Positions 11,485 through 23,989 of a stretch of 64,000 bases of DNA are shown here, one piece after another. Source of the DNA: Montifringilla adamsi (Eukaryota > Chordata > Aves > Passeriformes > Passeridae); contig JAGGNK010010226.1 in the NCBI GenBank assembly GCA_017590115.1, forward strand, positions 4,251,732 through 4,315,731, given 5' to 3'. Numbering within the stretch: the stretch's first letter is position 1; every line of letters begins with the position of its first letter. The notes beneath the pieces are model-generated. The model made no database searches, was not told the DNA's origin, and saw only the letters and a program-made list of their open reading frames with translations. The position numbers were made by a program, and so were the translations under genes.

Positions 11485-11951
11485 TGTCCTAGACAGGTAG
11501 AAGAATTATAAAAGAAAGGCCTTATAAAAGCAGGCCTCGCTCTGCTACAATTGCCAAAGCTGGCCTGTCATTTCTTCTAAGTGCAGCTAACAAGCAATTT
11601 GCAAGTTCCCGTGTGAAGCTGTTTTGCAAATGAGAAGTTCGTTTAACACAACAATCTATTCTGAGGGTGAAAAACAAATGCACCTGTGTAAACAATAAGA
11701 TTTGTTCCACAAGAACCCATAAGGGAAAAATGTAAACATATCTAGAGAGAGAAAATTTGATAGACATGTACAACAGCCCTTTTTGAACAATGAACTGAGT
11801 TTCACTGCATTGCTGACCAGTTAGGTTTAACACAGCCTACTGATATTTCCTACCACAAGCCTTCTGATATTTCCTACAAATAGGAGCTTTGTGAATAAAG
11901 AATTGGCTTTCTGCATGAAGAAAATGGAGTCTTGGATTATTTATTCCAACA
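11485..11951 (+). mobile_element. Possible solo LTR
   Basis: The segment opens TGTCCTAG and closes CCAACA, consistent with TG...CA ends. It has TATAAAA at 11523-11529 and AATAAA at 11894-11899, followed by a T-rich tract. Both edges abut an ATTAT sequence (11481-11485 and 11951-11955), but each shares a base with the element end, and the area is so AT-rich that this could be coincidence. A 14-base word, CTGATATTTCCTAC, occurs twice (11840 and 11864). The TATA-to-AATAAA distance is long for an LTR. I think LTR is likelier than not a correct class, but only just. Confidence 0.4.
11840..11877. repeat. Two-copy 24-bp tandem repeat
   Basis: CTGATATTTCCTAC occurs at 11840-11853 and again at 11864-11877 with a 24-bp period. 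Short repeats of this kind are common within LTR U3 regions and satellite-like sequence. Confidence 0.7.
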
Positions 11952-14900
11952 TTATTATAAATGTATTATAAACAATAAAGAAGGACATCTTTTTCTGTAT
12001 TACTTTTCATCAGTTTTTAAGTCTAGTTCCCCCTTCCTCCTATTTTAATTTCTGTGGCAGGAGATTGGTTTTCCTTTCTTTTGTTGGACAGAAAATGCTA
12101 GAACTTATGAATAATTTGTTGTGCTATTGTGGTTTTACATCTTAATTACATTCCAAAGATTTTCTATGTTTTTTTTTGTATACATGATAAGTTTGAGCAT
12201 ATTGCTTATAATGTAATCAAATGTAATCAAATAGGTGGTTATTATCTGTAAGATAATGAATGAGAAAGAATGTGTTACTATGTCTTTAATCATTGTGGAG
12301 TTCAGATGACAACATTAACCAAAGGTGCCTAGCTCAGGGGTTCTCTAATAACATCTGAACTCTACTATCAATTTATGCTATCAATTTAACTTAGCTTGCT
12401 GTGACTCATACAGGTTAGAAAAAATTAGTTTCTTTTGGAGAAATTTGTGGAGTTCCAAAAATAAAATTTTTAAGCCATTTCTTTCCTGAACCATAGACCT
12501 CACATAAAATTTGGTAGCAGTAAAACATCAAGTTACTTTGTGCCAATATGCATTAATTATGTAATTAAGATGGAGAACTGTTATTTTGTACTATTGATTT
12601 TTACGTTCTCTTTCATAATTTTTATTGGTCTGACACTGTCTTATTCTTCACATTATTAATTTTCCAAAAAAGCCTCTGTTCTGGGTTCTGGTGCAAGCCA
12701 ACTTTCCCTCTAATCAACAGTCTTCTTTTGCTACTGATAGTGAGATGGAAAATCCAGAATTTAAAAGAAGAAAGGCTACATCTGAGCCATACATACAACT
12801 CAGAAAAAAATTGTCATGTTTTTCAGAGCTCAGATGATGTCTGGGAAAATTTTTTCGTGAACTAATTTTCTTGCCATCCCTTATCATTTCCTCTGATTCA
12901 CAACTACAAAATATCCCTGAGAACACCAATAGGATTACTGATAGTTGTTACCATTGTCAGCATTGTCATCATCAACTGCTCAAAAGATTTTAAGTTTCTT
13001 TTAATTTAAATGAGGAAAACTGGTAAGATACAGAGTCCTGGTGTCATTCAACTGCAATCTCCATCAAGTATTTGATAACTGTTATGCTTCCCGGTTTTAT
13101 TCAACTCAGGAATCGAAACTGTGACTGACAGTATAAAAGACCAAAACTATTCCATGAAATGAAGGCAATTAGATCTATCCCTGATGCCAAGAGAGGATCC
13201 AGTGTGAAGAAACATGAGTCGGGGTGTCAAGCCACAAAACTACTGCATCCACTTAAATGCGGTCTTGGCTTGAAAGCAGCCTGTAAAGAATCCTCGAATT
13301 AGCTATGTATGAATCAGTAATACACACGGAATAGAGAAATTTAGGATAGTCAGTCACTTTAGCTATTTTGGTTGATGCATTAATCTTCTCAGAGAAAAAG
13401 GCCTTTTACATGTGAAGTAGGCAATACACCAAGTGAGCAGTGGGGTGAGGAGAGTGGCCTTGTAAAGAGAGAAAACTGGAAACAAGGGGAACATAAGGGG
13501 AATGAGGGGGAAGGCTGAGAAAGAAGAAGGTAATGATATATGATGTGATATAGGGAAAACAAAGGGTAAAATTGTTCTCTTAAAGACTAAAGAGGATGTG
13601 GCAAGGCACAATGCGACACTAAGCTCAACCTGAAAATATATAGCTTGGCATTTGGAATCATGCTCCAATGTTTTTGAACTCAGGTCCATTGAGGACACCT
13701 TGCAATTCCTCGAAGAGGAAGAAGGCTTTCCCACTCTTTGCCCTCAAGCAATTCTTTGCCTTCTCTATGCTGCTGAAAGATTGACAGGACAGATAATGGT
13801 ATTGTTCATTTTTCAAGTATGCATTAATGCCATTGACTTAACTTGTCTATTTTGAAGAGCTATTAGAGCTCCTTTGTGCTGTATCTATAGGTTGTATTGT
13901 GGGTTGTCACTACAGCACAGGCACATCCTGCACAGCACTCTGCCTCCCTCACCCCGCTGCTATCTGGCTGTCAACTTTATTGTAAAACATCAACAGGAAA
14001 GATGTGCGCCGTATTTTTGTCTTTGCAAACAGACCACATTATGTTAGGCTGCAAAATAATTACTTGACATTCTCTGCTTTCCAAATTCAGGATTATCTGG
14101 CCTGTGCCTATGGCACTAATGCTACATCTGCTGGTGATATACATGACAGCAAGAGCAGGGGCTGATTTGCAGTCTCAGGGGCTATCAAAACTAGCAGCAC
14201 TGAAAACACAATAATTATATTAATTGGGCAATGTCTCTACAGCACAAGCTTTAGCTTTGCCTTAGCATTTAATAACTTCTCTCATATATTGGTTATGTCA
14301 AATGTGAAGGGAAGTCAGAAAGGACTCCTTAGTGTTTTGGCTTCACAGTAGGTACACTAAGAGCCAATTTGAGCTGGTCAAAATCTTTATAATGGAGTAT
14401 TTTCTTGTCAGATGACATATTTCCACAAAAGTAAGAATATTCTGCAGGAATGTACCAATTCTGACAAATTTAATTCAGAAAAAAAGTTGCATGAAGCATT
14501 GAGGTGTCTGCTTTAATATGGTTTTATTTCAAGAGCATATCTTTTACAGAAACTAAAAACTAGACTAATAATAATATCAGATCTATTGAAAAGAAATATT
14601 TGGATTTAAGCTGAACTGTCTTTTCAAGGAATCATAATGAAACAAGTTCAGAAGTCACAGAATTTTCCTTTCCACTGATTTTCAATTTCTGGTTATTTTC
14701 CTGCAAACATAAGGTAAAAAAATTACCTCATTCTGCTACTCAGAAACAGATAAACAGGCATGTAAAGGACTTTTACAACACTTTTCCCTAGAAAAGTGGT
14801 GAAGTTTATAAGTCGATGTTTCTACTAAATGTTTCCTAGAACTCTGAGTAGATCCTAAAGTGATATAAATCAGAGAAGTCCACTGTGACGACAGCAGGCA

Positions 14901-15003
14901 GAGTTTGATGCAATCAATCATCATGAATGCTCAGGCTTTTCAGGTGCACTCGGTGCTGGACACTTACAGCATGTTTTATAAAGTGAGCACAGAAAGAACT
15001 TAC

Positions 15004-15045
15004 CCTTGCAGCTCAGTTTGCTGTTCTGCTCTGTGGTGGGAATTT
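15004..15045 (-). other. Exon-like segment, 42 nt (weak candidate)
   Basis: Minus strand: a moderate acceptor (GTGACTTCCCAG) and a strong donor (AGG|GTAAGT) enclose 42 nt, with one frame open (NSHHRAEQQTELQ). It lies 107 bases from a second exon-like segment on the same strand, which is unusually close for real exons and favours chance. Confidence 0.12.
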
Positions 15046-15152
15046 CTGGGAAGTCACATAATCACCCTCTGTCTACTGTCCTTCTGTAAAACTCAAATAA
15101 CACCTTCCAACTCTCATTCATTCTAGAATTAGACCTTACTCTTGCAACTTAC

Positions 15153-15179
15153 CAATGCTAGCAGACCATGGAGAGAAAA
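15153..15179 (-). other. Micro-exon-like segment, 27 nt (candidate)
   Basis: Minus strand: a strong acceptor (TTTTTGCTTCTTCCAG) is followed by 27 nt and TTG|GTAAGT. The length is nine codons; the first frame is open (FSLHGLLAL). It has the geometry of a neural micro-exon but no recognised sequence. Confidence 0.18.
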
Positions 15180-16077
15180 CTGGAAGAAGCAAAAACATGA
15201 ACTAGGTGTTTAAGAGTGGAAAATATCATCTAGACCATAAACAAGAATAAAGAAGTAATTTCTTCTTTTAGAATTGGATACTGAACTTGTACACTTGAGA
15301 TTGCACTTCTCAAGTTGCTAACCAGTAAACTCTTCATAACTTAGAATTCTTAACTAAATTTATAGTTCATTATCTCTTCCGTTACTCGGCATTGTGGACA
15401 CTAGAAAACCTCATATCTCCACATATCTTCAGTAAGTTAGTGGTTTATTTATTTTTTTTCCCCAAGTCTGCAAATTAAAACAGTGATGATTACAGATTCT
15501 GTGTTGCAAACCAAAGCCTCCTTCACACAAGTTTTGTTTTTGTTTCTTTTTTTTTAACTGCTTTTCATGTACAATGAGAGCTAGTCCATGAAGACTTGAA
15601 GATTGCAGAGGGAAAGCTTTTGCAAAGAAGAATGAATTAGATTTTGACTAAAACCTGAATGGAAAAACACCTTTACATACTCAGTAGCTAACATATTCAT
15701 CTATACAAAAGGATATCTTTGCACAGAGCAAGGTTGACAAACCCTTCAATGGCACACCAGAGAAGTTTTAGAAAGACAGGTACTGATTACCTGTGGACAG
15801 TACATTACCCTGTGGACAAGGTGTGTGAACAATATTGATTATTTCTGTTATTTACTAATTATTAGTTTTGTCATTACAAGACATTGTTTGAATTTCACCT
15901 AGCCTGCCCTTTTCAGAGGTGCAAAGGACACTTACTTTATCCCAGAAATTACCAAATTAGATTAATAGCTAATTAATTAAATCTCACTTGTTATGGGAAG
16001 CTACACAGACTAGAATATTTGATGTTCTCTGTTACCTGTGTTTCTGATTAAATACTGGTTCACACCTATGCGGGAGC

Positions 16078-16097
16078 AAAAAAAAAAAAAAAAAAAA
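16078..16097. repeat. (A)20 homopolymer
   Basis: Twenty A residues followed by GGAAAAAAG. It is a simple repeat, with no retrocopy body identified upstream. Confidence 0.92.
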
Positions 16098-16189
16098 GGA
16101 AAAAAGTACTAAGTATGGGTTAGAATATAGCACTGTTTGTTGACAAGAGAGACAAATACATGCCATTTGTTGGTGTTCCCTACATGTGG

Positions 16190-16505
16190 TCTAAAACGCT
16201 CAGCAGCAGAGCATCCACAATTCTGACACTGGTTAACACAAATTACCGTGTGGGGCATCAGCAGGGCCTGTAGCAGCAGGCCACATGATAATTGCCTGGG
16301 ATATGGTGCTGTGGGTTCTGCAGGGCCTCCCCAGAGCCTGCCAGCTGCACAGCAGCTTGTGTGCATCAGCTGCACACGTGGGCTGTGAGCGAGCAGGGCT
16401 CCTGAAGCAGCCAGGAGTGCAGAGACAGACTCTGCCAAACCATCACACACGCACGGGTACCTCCCTTCCCCTCCAGGGCCACGGGAGCAGATCTGCAGTT
16501 ACATG
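16190..16505. other. GC-rich islet, unclassified
   Basis: About 310 bases with much higher G+C than the surroundings and several CpGs, including a CACGTG E-box-type palindrome near 16375. Open frames occur on both strands (16109-16450 minus, 113 codons; 16285-16506 plus) without recognisable domains. It is rich in CAGC/GCTG words. It could be an old mobile-element piece, a regulatory element or a non-coding exon. Confidence 0.5.
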
Positions 16506-17780
16506 ACCAAAAGTGATGTAATTTTTAGCTTAGGAAGGCATTCCAGCATGTTACTTCTGTAGCATTTCTAAGGGAAGAAAAAAAGGGATTTTTTTGGTAG
16601 GAGCTTTAAAAATTTTGGAGGTGGGGGAAAAAAGTCAAAGGAGGATTAAATGATATTGTTAAAAAAAAAATTCTCTATGCAATAACCTTCAATGTAAATC
16701 ATTCCCACAGTCTGAATCTATTTCCCCACTGACATTGCTACAAAAATCAAATTCATGTTCTCCTAAATTGTCTTAATATCTGCACAGGACTTAATTTGCT
16801 TGAATCTTCTTTGCCTCTGATTTTCCAGCTACCTTTCTTACCTACAAACCAACCTAATGCTACTACAAGCATGCTGAACTGGATAGAGAGAAAAAACTGT
16901 ACTAGAGTTTAGTAATGCATCTTCCATTCAAGATATTAAATAGGTAACAACCTAATTCAGTAAGCAATTCAGGAGAAATAAAGAAACAGAACTAGAACAA
17001 GTGTATAAACAGTGATGAAACCAAACAAACCTAACAGTAAGTTAAGTGATTTTAGTAATGCTTATCAATATTTTATCAGTCAATAGATTTATAAAATACA
17101 GATAAATATAAAAATTGGTGTCATGCTAAAATATCACATAGGTCAGTATCAATACCAGTGGTATCATGCACATTTTTCATTGCAAAATCTAAAAATAAAA
17201 AAAAAAAACTTGAGGGCCAGTTTCAGTCTGGACATATAGGAGAACGAGATTCAGGATTTCATTTTCTGCAACCATGGATATTGATCCATGTTACTCCATT
17301 ATTCAACAAAATAAGGCCTAAGAAACCAGTGGATTTCACTGTAGGCTGAGTTGCCTTTCTAATTAGACCACTTACTAAAGCTTTAGTGCCACAGAATGAC
17401 AACTGTTTGTCTACACAGGCTTAAATAGTGATGTTTTCAGTCAGTGCAATTATTTCCCTTCCTTTGCTGTAATCCCTCCTAAACTGTGCTTCAAAGTTTG
17501 AGAGGTATATCACCCCCTGCAGTAAAAGGAAGCTAAGTCTGAAGTTCAATTTATTATTGTCTACCATAGATACCCTCAGCTTGCAGTAAATTAATGAAAA
17601 GGATATGTTCAGCTTGGTTAGCCCAGTGTAATGCAGTTATATTCCACTTCCTTTAGCCACTAATTCATTAAATGCCACTGCTGGCTGTGTCCCTGCATCC
17701 CTCAAGATGTAGCTCTGGTACAATAAGTTCCCAGAAAAACCTTTGAACACAAGTTTTTAGTTATGAATATTGGGGATGGG
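16506..17780. other. AT-rich stretch without a recognised gene
   Basis: Nothing classifiable. A-rich patches lie near 16660-16670 and 17190-17205. Confidence 0.65.
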
Positions 17781-17790
17781 TTTCTTTCTT

Positions 17791-17829
<39 letters not shown>
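17781..17829. repeat. (TTTC)n followed by (T)37
   Basis: Three TTTC-type units run into 37 uninterrupted T residues. This could be the reverse complement of an A-tail, but no element body is recognisable downstream on the minus strand. It is highly mutable in length. Confidence 0.93.
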
Positions 17830-17830
<1 letters not shown>

Positions 17831-19842
17831 TTATTATTCACATGGTGAGACACCTGCAAGCAACAAATACAATCTGGAATTCATAAAGTTAAAAATTTTT
17901 TTAGAAGTCAATATTGCTGGCATTATTGAAAAGACTGAGAAATATTATTTCACGTACTTCTTGGCTATGTAATTACAAGTAAATAATAATTTGAACTATT
18001 TTTTACTTGGTACAACAAGTATTGAATGTCTTCTATAATGATTAACTCGATAATATAGAAGTTGGGGAGGTATTGATAGGCTCAGAAAATTGTTTTGGCA
18101 AAAGAAAATACTCCTAATGAGCAAAGTCAAGAATTATTGCTTGTGAAATTGAGATTCTAGCCATCTAATCAAATAATTCCAAATCTAGTAATTATAGACA
18201 AATGGGGGAAGAAAAAAAAGAAAAAAAAACCAAACAAACACAAAACCCCAAAACCCCTCCCCAAAAATAGATTACTGTTAGAAAAATGGTCTCAATAGAA
18301 AATAATAATAGAGGTACAACAGCTATACAGACAATTCCTAGTACCTAGTCATTCCCTACTGTCATGGCACACCCTCCTACTATTTTTCTAGGTCCTGAGG
18401 TTATTGGCTAAACTTTGGGCGAAGGAGGAGTCTGACAGCAAGTCCTTCTGAGAAAAAAATATTTGTTGAAGGTAGGGGTTTCTTTCTCCTCTCTGGTGGC
18501 AGGAGGATAACTTCATCTTCCTCACTCTGGGGTCCAATGAGGGGTATTTTTATATTTTTTTATCTTATCACTATTTACACTTTGCTTTTCTTCCTTGCTG
18601 TGCAATTCCACTTTGCAGTTAAAAGTACTACATATGGAGTGTTTTACATAAAATTGACACGCATTCTACAAATCTGTACTGCCCAACTCACATGCCTTTT
18701 TTTTCTTTACTTATCAGCAATTAGTCAGGAGTGAATTGTTTCCTGAGGTCTCCAAGATCACCATGTGTCACTTTTCTTACCATGTTGCACCCGCATTCCT
18801 CCATACTGCACCAGGTCCCAAATTTCAAGCCTCTGTTGCTATACCATGCCCATGCTCTGTATTGCTTCATTATGTGAAGATTATAGAGGTTTTCTTTTCT
18901 ATCCAGAAAAATCTTCAGTTGTTACTGTAATTTACACAAAAATAAAGAAATCTTTAAGTAGATCAAGACAAGCCCAGACAAAGCCCAAGGAGAGTCAGTC
19001 CAGAGGCCTTGTTCTGGTTTTAGCTAGGGTTGGTAACAAGGCTCTATCATCCTTGTCAGCATTTCAGTTTTTGTGATATGGATGCAGAAATCTTTAGTGA
19101 GCTTTGTAAGTAAAAAATGAATGGTGACAAGCTGGACAGCTGCTAAACTAGGCAATAACATCACTTAACTTATTCTGGTAGTATTAGAAGGTTTAAAGGA
19201 GGTACCAGCCACCCTTCCACTACATGAGAAGAGGTAACCACATAACAATACACTGCTGACAGCCCATGAAAACAATTATCTTTAATTTCAGCTATGAAAC
19301 AAACCCACAGACATTATTAAATATTGGAACTGCTTGTGTGGTTTCAGATACATGTGGTTCAAGTGAGTATCTCCAGGAAATGGTTTGATATTTGACTCAC
19401 CAAGATCAATGCGTTATGCAATTACCAAGAACATGTTTACACAGTGTAATACTTTGAACATATTTTCCTAGAATTCACAGCAAACCCAATTTTGCAATGA
19501 AATATAGTGCTTAATAAAGGCTGGAATTCTTCTTTGTGAAAATTTTCTTATATAAACATTCATAATGGCTCCTAGGATGGAGGTGCTAGTAAAGCAGAAA
19601 GGGAAAAACAGTTCAAGCAAGCCATACTTTTTCTTTCAAAGTAAAATGCCAATAACCTATCATGACTGTGATGGTATGACTCACTTTAATACTGACACAT
19701 ATAGATCCCACAAACCACAGAAACATTTGGGCTGCTATTTTTAATGGCCTTTTAAAGACACAAACAATAAAAGCAAACAATAAAACATCTTTATTGCGTT
19801 GCTGTACTTGGCAAAGGGACTAGAACTGCTTTGGATGATGGC
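17830..19842. other. AT-rich stretch without a recognised gene
   Basis: No gene or known repeat is recognised. An A-rich tract with CAAA units lies at 18208-18265. Short frames near 18537-19076 are hydrophobic or low-complexity and resemble no family. Confidence 0.65.
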
Positions 19843-20400
19843 TGTGCTGGGTCTGGCTGGGATGGAGTTAAGCTCCCTCACGGCGGCCCATGTAGTGTCA
19901 TGTGCTGCATTTGTGGCTAAAATGGTATTGATAAAGTGCCAAAGTTTCTGCCGCTGCTGAGCAGTGCTTGCACATCATCAGGATATTCTCTCAGGCCAGA
20001 AGGCTGAAAGGATGAGCAAAAGTTTGGGAGGGGACACAGCTGGGACAGCTGGCTTCAACTGGCCAGGGATAATCCACACCATTTTACACCATGCTCAGCA
20101 GCAAAAGACACAGAAAGCAGTGGGGCAGAGCAGGGAAGGACTTCATTAATAAACCAATTATCTTCCAAAGCAACTATTCATACTGAGGCCCTGACTGCCA
20201 GTGGCTGGACATTGCCAGCTAGTGGGAATAAGAGAATAAATCTCCTCGTTTTGCTTTTCTTCTGTGTGCGACCTTTGCTTTATTCATTAAACTGCCCTCA
20301 TTTCAACCCTCAAGCTTGCCCATCCCCTGTGCTGTTGGGAAGAGGAGAGTGAGACTTGCAGGGTGGGAATCTGAAGGCCAGGAAAGGTAGACCCACTACA
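19843..20400 (+). mobile_element. Degraded solo LTR of an avian ERV-L-like family
   Basis: It begins TGTGCTGGGTCTGGCTGG and ends CCCACTACA (TG...CA). In order it contains GATGGAGTTAAG, GTCATGTGCTGCATTTGTGG, a TGCTGAGCAGTGCTTGCAC block, GGGAGGGGACACAGCTGGGA, 'CAACTGGCCAGGGATA', a CATACC-like 'CACACCATTTTACACCATG' block, and near the end 'TTTGCTTTATTCATTAAACTG' with ATTAAA as polyadenylation signal, then AACCCTCAAG. This order matches the very common avian LTR that starts TGTGTTGGGTTTGG. The TATA region appears deleted and no clear 5-bp target duplication remains, so it is an old insertion. There is no internal retroviral sequence. Confidence 0.9.
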
Positions 20401-21207
20401 ACGGGTTTATTTAAAAGTAGTGCAGCTATTGCCACTGCTTTCATGTGCCACAGAGAAAATAATGATCTCATTGCAGACTCTTTGATAAGGATTCTCAAAA
20501 AGTCAGGCTGAATATAAACTGTTTATTTATAAAACCATAATATAAAAATATCATATTGATAGCAAGAATATGTTGCTGTTGTTCTTTTAGGGCTTCTTTA
20601 GCAGAGCAGAACATGAAGTTTCTTACAATTTTATTAAAATACCAGAAAGCAAAACCAAAAATTTATCTGGGTCAAATCCCAAAGTCAATTATGAAGCTCC
20701 TGATTACTTCAGGTTGCAAAAATTACTCTCTACAAGACATGAATCAGAAATGAAGGCAGAAAAAGTCTAGAAGATAATAGAAACTTTTCCAAATCATTAT
20801 ATATAGTTTCTCTCATCTTCAAATAATCTGGGACCTGTTACAGATCATCCAAAATCAGAAGAATGGCTGTGATTTTACTGCAGCACCTAGGACCACACCA
20901 ATCCATTCAAAGATCAAGCAAATGCATGTTTATTTAAGTTTGTCCAGTGTTAATTATAAATGAACACTAAAATACATCGTTTGAAAAAAAGAAGTTTTTG
21001 TCCTTAAATTATCCAGATGTTTTCAGCCAGCTCAGAAAAATAACTCTTTCTCTTTTCTAACGCATCTGACAAATGTCAGAGTTCTTGAACATTCCTGAAA
21101 TAGGCAAAAACTAGCAAGATGGTAAGGAGGTTAATAGATAGTAAACTAATATTACCTTTGTTTCTTGTTGTAAGTCATGTTTCTATTGCTTTGACAAAAA
21201 TTTAGCT
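20401..21207. other. AT-rich stretch without a recognised gene
   Basis: Nothing classifiable is seen. Confidence 0.65.
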
Positions 21208-21405
21208 CCCTTTCCATTTCACAGATAGGAAATGAGTCAGAGGGAAGTCATTCAGCCAGCATTTGCTAAACTAAGAGAACACAGGATGTAACTTGGGGTA
21301 GGGATGGAAAAGAAGGAAAATATCCTGGATATCAAACCCAATCTTTCACTTACAACCCCACAGTGTGGGAGCACAGGCTACAGATCTAACTGCTGCTATT
21401 TTCTC
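21208..21405 (-). mobile_element. MIR-like tRNA-derived SINE relic
   Basis: The plus strand reads CCATTTCACAGATAGGAAATG, then AGTCAGAGGGAAGTCA, a degraded AGCxAG block and AGAGAACACAGGATGTAACT. This follows the reverse complement of MIR ('CCCCATTTTACAGATGAGGAAACTGAGGC...AGTxACTTGCCCAAGG...AGAGCxGGGATTxGAACC'). A later CAGATCTAACTGCTGCTAT stretch fits the region near the tRNA-like head. It is very old and interrupted, so the 3' boundary is uncertain. Confidence 0.55.
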
Positions 21406-21568
21406 TTTCAGGTAAATGTCCCTTTATCTTTTGGGGATTCTAATTTTTCTTGGGTGGAGGAAGTGAGAGGAAGCTTAGGGAGAGCTTCATGTTATTTCAG
21501 TTCTCTGGTCTTGTTTTTTGAATTGAAAGATAATCACTCAGGTATATTTTTGAACTACAGGGGCGTGT

Positions 21569-21626
21569 TTATATATACATATACAGACACACACACACAA
21601 ATATATATATATATATATATACACAT
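21569..21626. repeat. Compound microsatellite (TA)n-(CA)n-(TA)n
   Basis: ATATATACATATACAG is followed by seven or so AC units (21587-21599) and then (AT)10-11 (21600-21620) and ACACATG. A frame through it reads as a repetitive Tyr/Thr/Ile tract and is not a gene. Confidence 0.93.
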
Positions 21627-23989
21627 GAGATGAAAAGAGAAAAATCCCTACCATTTTCCCCACATTCCAGTGAAGTCTATAACCTACCTGTCACTTGTGA
21701 TATCTTATTCAGTCTTAATAAATAAAAGTTTATTACTCAAATTCAATATATTTTGTGCTATATTAGGTAGGCTCCTCCTCCCACATCACAGGAAATACCC
21801 TTAATTTATGCAAAAATCTCAAGAGACAGAATCTTTCTGGTGGACTGTCCTTTGTTGGACTTCAATATAATATTGCCCTCCTGATTTGTGAATGGCAAGG
21901 ATGGGAGCTCACAACTCACTTTTGCTGCATGAAGAGAGAAAAAATAAAAATAATAACTACACCACACATGCACTCCCTTTGCAGAAAACAATTCTGGAAG
22001 TAGATCATGGAAATGATAATGCTTCAAAAATATTCAGTAAAAAACCCCTCAATTATCTTATGTAGTTGCCCCTTATAAAGTATCTGGTGAACTGCAGAGG
22101 CAAACAGAAAGAAAGAGATTGAAAACTCTATCTATTTGGTCTAATTTTCTACATCCTTGCATTTTTATAGTAATTTATATCTCTGAATACAAAGGTACAA
22201 AATATTACTAATTACTAAAACGTAATTCAGCTACAAATCTAGTAACAATGACATTTTTACATACTTTACAATGATACACATGAACATACATGGAGTATTG
22301 TTATACTAAAGAGTGTGGAACAGATTTAAAATTGAGTGTTCTATGAAAACTTTCAAAGGTTCAAAGATTACGACATTTTACTTGTGTTCTACTTCCCCGC
22401 TGGTACCCAGTTAAAAATAATCTGGAATTTTAGATTCCCTTCATATAGCTTTGCTGAATGCATATATAAGCTGTTTTAAACAAACAAAACTGAGAATTTC
22501 AGGCATAGATAGAAAAGAAACTAAAGAATGGGTCATGAGTATGGCAGTGTAATGGATGTCTCAGAAGGACTCTCTTCTACATCATCCTTTTGCTTTTGTT
22601 TTTGTTTTTTGGGGGTTTTTTTTTGTTTTTAATTTATCTTCTTAACTGATCATGTATTCTTTTTCTAATTAAAAAAAAAAAGGTCCATAAAGGAAACATC
22701 CTTTCCCCCAGCAGGTATTTTGACATTAATACAAAGTCTTCCAGAAAAAAAAAATCACTTATATAGAGTGGCTTTGTAGGAGCAGATTACCTGACTGAGG
22801 AAAGGACAATACTATTTTTTTTCAAGATTAAAAAAAAAAAGTAAAAATAAATGCAATTAATACAAGCGCAACAAAACAATCAGTCACACAGAACCCTCAA
22901 TGTTTTAGAATGGTGAGATAGCTCTGATCATAACAAAGCTAAACAGAAGGAAATGAAAGAAAGGAATTTTCTTATTTTTTAAAAAATGGGATACACTGCA
23001 AGTGGTTACGAATATGATGTTATTTAAAATCAAACTAGGATTCTACATAAACTTTCCCATATATTTTAACCTATTTAATATATTTCCCACTTTTTAACAT
23101 ATTTCATTGTTTCCATCTTAAAGGTTTTCCTCGCTGCTAGGACTGTACTAGTTGAGAATAATGATTTTTAGCATAGACTAGCCCAAATAAGAACTAGACT
23201 GAGACCAGAATGCTGATATTGCCTTTTTTCCATGAGCACCAAGAGATAGGAATAGAAGTCATATTTGAAGAATTATATTTAAACCTACTTAAATAATTCT
23301 GCTGATCTTTGCTTATCAGAACACCCATATATTTTCCCAATAAAGAATTTGTCTAGCATATTCTTCTGTTACATTTAAAACATGATAAATTTCATAAGCT
23401 AATAATGTTTAAACTTCAAAAACAGGCAGAATAGAAAAATAAACCCTAAAAAATGCTGAAATGTTTTGAAATACCTTGAAATACCTTCACATATCCATGT
23501 TTATTTCAAAATACCTTTATGATCCTATTAGATTGTTTGCAGAATACAGTGTCTTAACTTCTCCAAGAATGTGTTCTGATTCCCGGATCAGTCACCTCTA
23601 AATTTACTTTAAGTATTTTCCTTCCCTGAAATTTTATTATCATTGTTTGATGTCATAATGGATTTTAAAGCTATCTGTGCAAGAGAAACATGGAAATTCT
23701 GTAGTACTTTTATTATTGAGGCCTGAAGACTGTGCAACTCTACAGCAAGCAATAATTTCTCATTTTACACAGCTTGGGTTTTTCCTTCTTTGCTATATAA
23801 TTAGACATAAATATTTCAATTATAAAATACATATTTAGTGCAAACATAAATAATTATTTTCCAGTGGAAAAAGAGGACTGAAATAATTAAAGATATTTAA
23901 TGTCCTAACGGGGGTATTGTGCGCTAGACAAATTTGAAAGCATTAATGAAGAAAAATTTCAAAAATTACTGTTGTGGTCACATATATAT
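21627..23989. other. AT-rich stretch without a recognised gene
   Basis: No gene or classifiable element. T/G-rich low complexity lies at 22587-22632, A runs at 22669-22681, 22746-22755 and 22830-22841, and a small GAAATACCTT duplication near 23468-23488. Confidence 0.65.

Larger units (their letters stand above)
11952..16077. other. Stretch without a recognised gene
   Basis: Mostly AT-rich and unclassified. A 123-codon minus frame (13363-13734) is rich in Ser, Leu, Phe and Pro because it reads a purine-rich plus strand backwards. It has no recognisable family. GC-moderate sequence at 13890-13970 is unclassified. Exon-like segments at 15004-15045 and 15153-15179 (minus) are noted separately. 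Confidence 0.6.

Noticed and set aside
12990..13130. Possible MIR relic (AATGAGGAAAACTGG)
   Set aside because: The match is a single short word. The rest of the MIR pattern does not follow.
13363..13734. 123-codon minus-strand frame with hydrophobic segments
   Set aside because: It reads the complement of a purine-rich stretch, which gives Phe, Leu, Ser and Pro by composition. No domain or conserved motif is seen.
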